Assembly (NCBI GenBank): GCA_002900555.1
Contig: MUGD01000133.1
Span: forward strand, 1 to 5,559
Direction: 5' to 3'
Length of the DNA stretch: 5,559 nt
DNA from: Thermoplasmata archaeon M9B2D
Lineage (GTDB): Archaea; Thermoplasmatota; E2; DHVEG-1
Position 1 is the first letter of the stretch; every line of letters starts with the position of its first letter. The notes beneath the pieces are model-generated. The model searched no databases and had not been told where the DNA came from. It saw nothing but the letters and a program-made list of their open reading frames with translations. Position numbers and translations under genes: made by a program. Positions 1 through 4,503 of the stretch are shown in pieces.

Positions 1-474
1 GAAAGAATCCATATCGAGAGAAGAAGACTAGAGCAGAACCTTGCCCAACTTTCGGATGATGACATGTTGGAGCCTAATGTTGTTGGTGAGTGGTCTGTAA
101 AGGACATCATGGCTCATCTCTTTGATTGGGAGCAAAGGTTCCTAGGGTGGTATGAAGCTGGATTAAGAGGGGAAGTCCCTGAAACGCCGGCCCCTGGACT
201 CAAATGGAGTCAGCTACGAATACTGAATCAACAGGTGTTTGAAAAGCACCGGAATCGATCATTATCAGATGTCAAAGCAGAGTTTCAGTCCTCTTTTTCA
301 AAAATGCTTGACACTATTGACAGAATCCCAGAGGAAGACATTTTTGAGATTGGTAGATTCCAATGGACTGGGAGGGAGAATATTGGTGGATTCATCCTTG
401 CGAACACTGCCAATCACTATCGATGGGCAAAGAGTAGGATTCGCAGTTGGATGAAAGAAACAGGCAGGCTTTAG
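1..474 (+). CDS. ClbS/DfsB-like (DUF1706, DinB-fold) four-helix bundle protein, 5' truncated
   Basis: The reading frame is open from the first base, so the N-terminus lies outside the window. The in-frame ATG at 64 falls inside the domain and is unlikely to be the start. The visible 157 residues match the ClbS/DfsB pattern: an early helix ending in a W-S-V-K-D-I-M-A-H-L signature (His at residue 39 of the visible frame), a following W-E pair, and a last helix with A-N-T-A-N-H-Y-R-W (His 139) before a basic amphipathic end. DinB-fold proteins place histidines at the corresponding helix positions, sometimes as metal ligands. The founding member ClbS is a cytosolic self-protection enzyme that hydrolyses the colibactin cyclopropane warhead. 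No colibactin-like gene is seen here, so the substrate is unknown. Only the start of the first helix seems to be missing, since family members are about 150-175 residues long. The gene converges on the small membrane-protein gene at 649-849. Family assignment is fairly sure; function is not. Confidence 0.8.
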   Translation, partial: ERIHIERRRLEQNLAQLSDDDMLEPNVVGEWSVKDIMAHLFDWEQRFLGWYEAGLRGEVPETPAPGLKWSQLRILNQQVFEKHRNRSLSDVKAEFQSSFSKMLDTIDRIPEEDIFEIGRFQWTGRENIGGFILANTANHYRWAKSRIRSWMKETGRL

Positions 475-621
475 ACTCTGTTAGGCTACCAAAGATTTTC
501 TAATCGAATAAAAGGTGCAGGCTAATTCCCATGAACCTCAATTACTCCACAATATGTTGAAACTGCTTTTTCGATGACTTCTCGACTTCTGTAATCTTCT
601 TTCTATATTAGAAAAAAGGAA
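475..621. other. Convergent intergenic region with T-rich 3' ends
   Basis: This gap separates the convergent ClbS-like and small membrane-protein genes, ahead of the hairpin at 622-640. On the plus strand it has short T-runs at 567-571 and in the pyrimidine-rich stretch around 595-606. Either could end the ClbS-like transcript, because archaeal RNA polymerase can stop at oligo-T without a hairpin. I see no ORF with a ribosome binding site and no RNA-gene signature. Confidence 0.4.
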
Positions 622-640
622 CCCGCGCTACTAGCACGGG
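611..640 (-). terminator. Hairpin plus T-tract terminator of the small membrane-protein gene
   Basis: Read on the minus strand, an 8-bp GC-rich stem (CCCGTGCT / AGCGCGGG, plus-strand positions 633-640 and 622-629) with a 3-nt loop starts 8 nt after the TGA stop. It is followed by TTCC and then six T residues (611-616). In minus-strand RNA all eight positions pair, one of them as U-G. In plus-strand RNA that position would be a C-A mismatch, so the fold favours the minus transcript. The shape is like an intrinsic terminator. In archaea the T-tract is the main determinant, so the hairpin may instead act as a 3'-end stabiliser. Confidence 0.65.
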
Positions 641-648
641 CTTAGTTA

Positions 649-849
649 TCAGTCTGTAATTTGATCAAGACCAGCAATGCCCAAACAAGCCAGAGCAATC
701 CCAATAATGGATTGATCGACTGGTTGACCAATCATTGGCATAATTATTGCTACAACTCCCATTGCCAATGCAATTCCGTATAGTGCGAGAATCACTAACT
801 TCCTCGGGGAAAGCCCCTCAGATGCCAAATCTTCTTTGATTTCTTCCAT
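649..849 (-). CDS. Small two-helix membrane protein of unknown function (66 aa)
   Basis: I chose the ATG at 847-849 because an excellent Shine-Dalgarno sequence, AAGGAGAT, lies 7 nt upstream (857-864). A frame extension to a TTG at 906 would run through that site and has no support of its own. The 66-residue product begins with a charged, acidic-rich segment (residues 1-16). Two hydrophobic segments follow: about 17-40 (rich in I, L, A, V and G, ending in a Met-Pro-Met-Ile-Gly turn) and about 46-60. They are joined by a short polar G-Q-P-V-D-Q loop, and the tail is acidic. This predicts a helical hairpin in the membrane, with the charged N-terminus probably cytosolic. I do not recognise a family. 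The gene has a TATA-like box upstream and a hairpin terminator downstream, so it is probably transcribed alone. The clear expression signals make it a real gene despite its size. Confidence 0.75.
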   Translation of the reverse strand: MEEIKEDLASEGLSPRKLVILALYGIALAMGVVAIIMPMIGQPVDQSIIGIALACLGIAGLDQITD

Positions 850-856
850 TATTCTT

Positions 857-864
857 ATCTCCTT
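857..864 (-). promoter_or_regulatory. Shine-Dalgarno site that fixes the start of the 66-aa membrane protein
   Basis: The minus strand reads AAGGAGAT, complementary over at least six bases to the 16S rRNA 3' tail, and ends 7 nt before the ATG at 847-849. It rules out the longer upstream reading of the frame as the main start. Confidence 0.8.
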
Positions 865-913
865 AATCGAAGGGAGAACGCATACAGAGATCAACTTGGT
901 TTGCATAACGCTG

Positions 914-928
914 TTATATTATTTATTT
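914..928 (-). promoter_or_regulatory. Putative TATA box of the 66-aa membrane-protein gene
   Basis: The minus strand carries an uninterrupted AT stretch, AAATAAATAATATAA. With the usual archaeal spacing of about 25 nt, transcription would start near 893-896. That gives a leader of roughly 45 nt containing the Shine-Dalgarno site. The match is by eye only. Confidence 0.45.
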
Positions 929-1035
929 TCACCCCTAGAATGTCTAACTCCGACTATTGTCATCTTAACTCAGATGTTCCTGTAAAATTTCCTGCCTAGT
1001 TCTTGCTAAAATCAAAGATTTCAAGAGAATCAGTA

Positions 1036-1857
1036 CTAAGGCTCTAGAGCTTCATTCATTGCACCCGTTCGATATCCAAAGACGTCAAGAGTTACATATA
1101 GAAATCCTGCTTCTCTAGATATTCTGTGCAATTCATCGAGTTTGTTTTCATCGAACAGTTTCTCTCTCTCTTCTCTACCCACCTCGATTCTGACCAAGTC
1201 ACCATGGAACCTCGCTCGAACGCATTCAACGCCAAAGAGATCCTTGACTTCCTTTTCTATCCTATCAATTCTCCTCACACGTTCTTCAGTAATCTCAGTG
1301 CCATATGGGAATCTACTTGAGAGACAAGCCATCGAGGGTCTGTTTGCAACCGATAGTCCCACTTCTTTGGCATATATTCTAATCTCATTCTTTGTAATTC
1401 CTGCATCTCTAAAGGGTGAGACGACTCCTGCTTCTTCCAGTGCTTTTGCTCCAGGACGATGTCCTTCCATATCACTGGCATTGGTTCCTTCTACGACTAA
1501 ATTCATACCTAGTTTCTTTGCAGTCTTCAACCAAACCGAAGCCAACTCTTTCTTACAGTGATAACATCTGTCAACTGGATTGCTGACTAAATCCTTATTC
1601 GAAAGCTCGTCAACTTGGATAATTTCTAATTCGATATCCAACTCTTTCGCTACATCTTTTGCTGCTTGCAATTCTGTTCTGGGGAAAGTAATGCTGTCTA
1701 TAGTCAGTAATTTGGATTCAGCTGCGCTCTGTTTTGCAATATGCGCAAGTACTGTGCTATCAACCCCCCCGCTGAATGCAACAAGAACCTTCTTTCCCCT
1801 AAACAGTCTCTCAATTTTGTCAAATTTCGAATTTGTGGAATTCATCTGTTCGGTCAT
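1036..1857 (-). CDS. larE: ATP-dependent sacrificial sulfur transferase LarE (PP-loop family)
   Basis: LarE is a cytosolic PP-loop ATP pyrophosphatase. It adenylylates the carboxylate of P2CMN and donates sulfur to it in synthesis of the nickel-pincer nucleotide of lactate racemase and other LarA-type enzymes. Visible marks, counted from the ATG at 1855-1857 (273 residues, normal length): the PP-loop S-G-G-V-D-S-T at 29-35, a C-Y-H-C pair at 98/101, E-G-T-N at 123-126, a G-H-R-P-G segment at 132-136, A-C-L-S-S-R with Cys at 178, and the C-terminal D-V-F-G-Y-R-T-G-A-M-N block at 258-268. Cys178 matches the sulfur-donating cysteine of Lactobacillus LarE (Cys176). With the CxxC pair it makes the three-cysteine set that in some homologues holds a [4Fe-4S] cluster. 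The start is uncertain: no clear Shine-Dalgarno is visible, the ATG at 1843-1845 is an alternative, and an upstream TTG at 1962 would add an unlikely leader. No larA, larB or larC is in view. Confidence 0.88.
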   Translation of the reverse strand: MTEQMNSTNSKFDKIERLFRGKKVLVAFSGGVDSTVLAHIAKQSAAESKLLTIDSITFPRTELQAAKDVAKELDIELEIIQVDELSNKDLVSNPVDRCYHCKKELASVWLKTAKKLGMNLVVEGTNASDMEGHRPGAKALEEAGVVSPFRDAGITKNEIRIYAKEVGLSVANRPSMACLSSRFPYGTEITEERVRRIDRIEKEVKDLFGVECVRARFHGDLVRIEVGREEREKLFDENKLDELHRISREAGFLYVTLDVFGYRTGAMNEALEP

Positions 1858-2061
1858 GCTTAGGTTTAATCTGAGCGACTTAAGCATTGGGAAAGCGACA
1901 AATAGAGATGGATTGTCTTTTACATACCCTTGCGTCTTCGTATGAATACACAAGTCCCACAATCTCGATAGTCATAACCGCTGCAGTAATGATTATTGGA
2001 TCTAATCAAACATCAAGGAGTCGACTCTCTGTTTCATTCTAGAGTTTTTTCATCGAACGAA

Positions 2062-2649
2062 CTAATCATTTAGTCCCTTTCTATTGAGAATTTGCTGCAC
2101 ATATTTTTCGATCCTTGACTCCCGAGTTTTGGATTGTTTAGGTGCAGAAAAATAAAGAAGGTACGCTCTTTGCCGTCCTGGCGTCAACGCTCCAAAAGCT
2201 GTCTTCAAGGCTGGATTTTCATCTAATTTCTTTTCAAACTCCTCAGGAATTGTGTATTCTGGAGTCTTTTTGAAATCCACTTTCAAACCGGCTTTTTCCA
2301 CTTCAATGGCTTCATGAATATAGGCTTTCAAGATGGGTTCCATCTCAACTATTTCTCGAAGATTGGTGAACCGAATCTGGCGCGTTGCCTGCGTATTCTC
2401 AGTTTGTGAGATTAGGATACCCTTGGAATCTTTTAACAAGGCACCTTTGAATAGCAGAAGCGCACAGTATTCTTTGAATCCATGTATCAAAACTATGTTA
2501 TTTTTCTCAAACGTGTAGCAGGGTTTTCCCCACTTGAACTCCTCGGTCAGCCCGCAGTCAAGAACGATCTTTCTCAATTTTTTAAATTCTTCCTGCCACT
2601 TTTTGGTTTTGCTTAAAAATTCATCAACCTTGGTGTTCTTTTTGTTCAT
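2062..2649 (-). CDS. YdeI/OmdA family protein with N-terminal DUF1801-like domain
   Basis: This 195-residue protein has the full architecture of Bacillus YdeI-type proteins. Residues about 16-112 form a DUF1801-like (YdhG/YdeI) domain, recognisable by E-E-F-K-W-G-K-P-C-Y-T-F near 36-47, the F-K-G-A-L-L-K-D stretch near 67-74 and Q-A-T-R-Q-I-R-F near 87-94. The C-terminal part, about 131-195, is the OmdA (bacteriocin-protection) region, with P-E-E-F, L-T-P-G-R-Q-R-A-Y at 155-163, K-Q-S-K-T-R-E-S-R-I at 171-180 and a final G-L-N-D. No signal peptide or membrane segment is visible, so it should be cytosolic. The biochemical role of the family is unsettled; links to bacteriocin tolerance or porin association come from bacteria and need not apply here. 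The start is secure because GGAGGT (2657-2662) ends 7 nt before the ATG. The gene diverges from the hydrolase at 2825 and lies 204 bp upstream of larE. Confidence 0.85.
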   Translation of the reverse strand: MNKKNTKVDEFLSKTKKWQEEFKKLRKIVLDCGLTEEFKWGKPCYTFEKNNIVLIHGFKEYCALLLFKGALLKDSKGILISQTENTQATRQIRFTNLREIVEMEPILKAYIHEAIEVEKAGLKVDFKKTPEYTIPEEFEKKLDENPALKTAFGALTPGRQRAYLLYFSAPKQSKTRESRIEKYVQQILNRKGLND

Positions 2650-2656
2650 TTACTGA

Positions 2657-2662
2657 ACCTCC
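2657..2662 (-). promoter_or_regulatory. Shine-Dalgarno site of the YdeI-family gene
   Basis: The minus strand reads GGAGGT, a perfect anti-Shine-Dalgarno match, 7 nt before the ATG at 2647-2649. A weak TATA-like TGTTAAAGAA lies at 2701-2710 and would give a leader of about 30 nt. That promoter guess is much less certain than the ribosome binding site. Confidence 0.75.
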
Positions 2663-2754
2663 GGAATTAAGTGAGCTTGTCTGCATACAATTCCCTATTC
2701 TTCTTTAACAAGGTATCCGTAGCGGAAGCAACCGATGAATGGCTGAAAGCAGAT

Positions 2755-2765
2755 TTCTTATATTA
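2755..2765 (+). promoter_or_regulatory. Putative TATA box of the hydrolase-TPR gene
   Basis: The sequence TTCTTATATTA is preceded by a purine-rich GAAAGCAGA that could serve as a BRE. Standard archaeal spacing puts the transcript start near 2785-2790. That leaves a leader of about 38 nt carrying a GAGG ribosome-binding core at 2815-2818, six bases before the ATG at 2825. It sits in the 175-bp divergent gap shared with the YdeI-family gene. Confidence 0.5.
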
Positions 2766-2824
2766 GTGGCTCGAAGGCTCTGATTGCTGTAGATTGGTTG
2801 ATTCTTTTGAGCGAGAGGATTGAG

Positions 2825-3970
2825 ATGACTAGGGAACTTGTCGCAGGAGAAAAGATAGTAGTCAAATCTGAAGTTCTTGAAGAAGACAGAATAATTCTTG
2901 TAAGATGTCCCAAGAACTATGAAGTATCTGACAAAAAGTATCCGGTGCTCTTTCTACTGGATGCAGAGTTTTTCTTCTACCAAGCTATAGCAGCAGTTGA
3001 ATTCTTATCGGAATGTGGATACATTAACCCCAAACCAATTCCAGAGATGATTATTGTTGGAATTGTTAATGTAGATCGAAATCGAGACTATACACCAACT
3101 TACGCTCCCAAGCAAAGAAAGGTTCTAGAATTTCCAACAAGTGGGAAAGCGGAGAAATTCCTTGAATTTCTGAAAATCGAGCTCATTCCTCTAGTAGAAG
3201 AAAGATACCGGACACATCCGTTTAGGATTTTGGCGGGTTGGTCACTGGGGGGATTACTAACCATTCATAGCTTTTTGTATCACCCAAATCTTTTCTCTGC
3301 TTATCTAGCTATTAGTCCAAGTCTATGGTGGGATGAAGACCTCTATGTAGAGCGAACTAAATCTCTGCTTTCCCAAGGAAAGGTATCTGATAGACCGTTG
3401 ATTGTAACCATTGGGTCTGAAGAAGGAGGAGATATGGGACGAAGTGTTAGAGATGGTTTTATTCCACTCTTCACAAGTCATTCACAGAAGATTTCTAAAT
3501 TCAAAGCTGTAGAGCTTCCTTTTGAGAACCACACTTTCGGCCCTTACAAGGCATTATACGAAGGAATGAGAGTGCTCTATTCTGACTACATGATTTCACA
3601 AGAAATCATTGACAAGGGATTGGATGCTGTAACTTCATTTTATGAAGATTTTTCAAAGAAATACGGTTACGAAATCGTCATTCCAGAATCAACCTATGCC
3701 GAGGTTGCAAACAGCATGTATAAACAAGGAAAAGAATCACAAGCATTGGAGGTTGCAAAAACTTACCTACAAGAATATCCTGAATCATCTTATGCTCATT
3801 ACTATGTTGGAACAAGATACCTGCGAGCGCAGCTTATTGAATTGGCTGAAGAATATGTGGGCAAAGCTCTAGAAATTGAGTCAAACCAATTTGTACCCGA
3901 TTCCGAAAAAATATTCACCTATAATTTGAGGATGGAGGAGATTAGGAGCATTAGTTCTACTAAGCGATAA
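2825..3970 (+). CDS. Alpha/beta-hydrolase, Esterase_D/COG2819 type, with C-terminal TPR-like region
   Basis: The 381-residue product starts at the ATG at 2825. GAGG lies six bases upstream, and the in-frame TTG codons at 2798 and 2807 lack comparable support. Residues 1 to about 265 resemble the Esterase_D family (IroE/Fes-like predicted hydrolases): a Y-P-V-L-F-L-L-D-A strand at 39-47, an N-V-D-R-N-R-D-Y-T-P-T segment at 82-92, the nucleophile elbow G-W-S-L-G-G at 138-143 (Ser140), S-P-S-L-W-W at 164-169, an I-G-S-E-E turn near 196-200 that may supply the acid, and E-N-H-T-F at 234-238 with the likely catalytic His236. Residues about 288-366 look like helical TPR repeats, with alternating small and aromatic residues such as the Y-A-H-Y-Y-V-G-T-R-Y stretch. 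No signal peptide or membrane segment is seen, so it is probably cytosolic. The substrate is unknown; esters or peptides are both possible for this family. Confidence 0.85.
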   Translation: MTRELVAGEKIVVKSEVLEEDRIILVRCPKNYEVSDKKYPVLFLLDAEFFFYQAIAAVEFLSECGYINPKPIPEMIIVGIVNVDRNRDYTPTYAPKQRKVLEFPTSGKAEKFLEFLKIELIPLVEERYRTHPFRILAGWSLGGLLTIHSFLYHPNLFSAYLAISPSLWWDEDLYVERTKSLLSQGKVSDRPLIVTIGSEEGGDMGRSVRDGFIPLFTSHSQKISKFKAVELPFENHTFGPYKALYEGMRVLYSDYMISQEIIDKGLDAVTSFYEDFSKKYGYEIVIPESTYAEVANSMYKQGKESQALEVAKTYLQEYPESSYAHYYVGTRYLRAQLIELAEEYVGKALEIESNQFVPDSEKIFTYNLRMEEIRSISSTKR

Positions 3971-4052
3971 TCTATCACAACGAGGTATTAGCATCCCGCA
4001 GTGTATGTAAACAATTGAATGACGAATTTGGATTATTCTGTTCGAGTACAGA

Positions 4053-4126
4053 GAGAGGTGCGGGCTCACGGGCGGGGTTGGCTAATAGTGCCCTTTCCTA
4101 CACGTACGTAGTTGCGCCACCTTCTC
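4053..4126. other. GC-rich segment with potential three-way-junction fold; possible structured RNA
   Basis: By hand count, the core at 4057-4118 is about 63% G+C (39 of 62), well above the surrounding sequence. The flanks can pair: GAGA-GGTG-CG (4053-4062) with GC-CAC-CTTCTC (4115-4126), ten pairs with single-base bulges at 4117 and 4122. Inside, GGGC (4070-4073) can pair with GCCC (4090-4093), and CTAC (4098-4101) with GTAG (4108-4111) around a six-base loop. It could be a small RNA, a 3' structure of the hydrolase mRNA, or chance. It does not fit a tRNA. The strand is undetermined. Confidence 0.3.
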
Positions 4127-4148
4127 ATTTCAACTATTACATACTTTC

Positions 4149-4163
4149 ATTGGATAAACCAAT
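4149..4163. promoter_or_regulatory. Inverted repeat ATTGG-N5-CCAAT upstream of the winged-helix gene
   Basis: Perfect five-base arms flank a five-base AT spacer, ending 28 bp before the TATA box of the winged-helix gene. The dyad shape and position suit a site for a dimeric winged-helix factor, perhaps the adjacent gene's own product. That link is inference, and such short repeats also arise by chance. Confidence 0.3.
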
Positions 4164-4191
4164 TTGATCTATTGAAAAATACACACAGACT

Positions 4192-4201
4192 CTTTTAAAA
4201 G
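4192..4201 (+). promoter_or_regulatory. TATA box of the winged-helix regulator gene
   Basis: CTTTTAAAAG is a perfect palindromic TATA-like box. Its centre lies about 27 nt before the GTG at 4224, so transcription is expected to begin at or next to the start codon. Confidence 0.65.
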
Positions 4202-4223
4202 CAAGATTACGGTGTGATTCTCA

Positions 4224-4415
4224 GTGAATACTCAAATGCCCGATAGCAAAGAAACCGTATTCAAAGCATTCAAGACTGCCTCAAAACCTTTGAAAGCTGG
4301 TGAGGTCGCAGAAATAACAGGTATTGAGAAAACAGAAGTATCCAAATTAATCAAATTACTTCAAAAAGAGGGAAAACTAGTTTCTCCCAAGAATTGCTAT
4401 TATGCTCCTTCTTGA
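4224..4415 (+). CDS. Small stand-alone winged helix-turn-helix protein (63 aa)
   Basis: The product is a minimal winged helix with no added domain. Helix 1 spans about 8-19, helix 2 about 25-33 (A-G-E-V-A-E-I-T-G), the recognition helix about 36-49 (K-T-E-V-S-K-L-I-K-L-L-Q-K-E), and the wing with the closing strand 50-62, containing S-P-K-N-C-Y-Y-A-P. This compact form, ending in an S-P-x-x-C-Y-Y-x-P motif, recurs in small MarR-like proteins of archaea and anaerobic bacteria. It is probably a cytosolic DNA-binding protein; whether the single Cys58 senses redox or thiols is open. I kept the GTG at 4224 because the TATA spacing makes a leaderless transcript start there. GTGAT at 4214-4218 is at best a weak ribosome site, and the ATG at 4236 is the alternative start. 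It may autoregulate through the inverted repeat upstream. It converges on the propeller gene, 88 bp apart. Confidence 0.75.
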   Translation: MNTQMPDSKETVFKAFKTASKPLKAGEVAEITGIEKTEVSKLIKLLQKEGKLVSPKNCYYAPS

Positions 4416-4490
4416 AATCTACCTGAATTATTTCTTCATGTTCTACCCTTTGCTAGGCTTTAGTGAATTCTATGATACTAGAAACATCTC

Positions 4491-4495
4491 AAAAA
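4491..4495 (-). terminator. Oligo-T tract after the propeller gene
   Basis: Five T residues on the minus strand begin 9 nt after the TAG stop at 4504-4506, with no stem before them. This fits archaeal oligo-T termination but is short, so it is only a suggestion. Confidence 0.3.
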
Positions 4496-4503
4496 CTACA
4501 CCT

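Larger units (their letters stand above)
3971..4223. other. 253-bp intergenic region with GC-rich foldable segment and promoter
   Basis: No convincing ORF lies here: the frames that cross it have no ribosome binding site and overlap the hydrolase 3' end. It holds, in order, a GC-rich segment (4053-4126), an inverted repeat (4149-4163) and the TATA box of the winged-helix gene (4192-4201). No obvious oligo-T terminator follows the hydrolase stop, so its transcript may run into the GC-rich segment. Confidence 0.5.

Noticed and set aside
850..906. Upstream extension of the 66-aa membrane protein to a TTG at 906
   Set aside because: The strong AAGGAGAT site at 857-864 lies inside the extension at ideal distance from the ATG at 847-849, which marks the latter as the start.
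1126..1945. Open frames on the plus strand antisense to larE
   Set aside because: They lie wholly opposite a gene with clear family motifs, have no ribosome binding signal, and their translations are low-complexity Ser/Thr/Phe-rich shadows.
1858..1962. Longer LarE reading from a TTG at 1962
   Set aside because: It would add 35 residues not typical of LarE and has no Shine-Dalgarno; the ATG at 1855-1857 gives the usual family length.
2018..2027. Ten-base perfect palindrome GAGTCGACTC between the YdeI-family gene and larE
   Set aside because: It is short and without a loop, extra arms, nearby T-tract or recognisable promoter; palindromes of this size are expected by chance.
4036..4060. T-arm-like sequence (CTGTTCGAGTACAG) that could suggest a tRNA or a tRNA remnant
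   Set aside because: The best stem leaves a six-base loop instead of seven, the G53-C61 pair is missing when a normal loop is imposed, and no acceptor, D-arm or box A partner was found on either strand.
3881..4069. Minus-strand frame across the 3' end of the hydrolase and the following gap
   Set aside because: It overlaps the real coding sequence, lacks a ribosome binding site and shows no protein-like pattern.
4102..4109. ACGTACGT palindrome as a separate regulatory site
   Set aside because: It overlaps the CTAC/GTAG hairpin of the GC-rich segment and has no promoter beside it, so it was not listed on its own.
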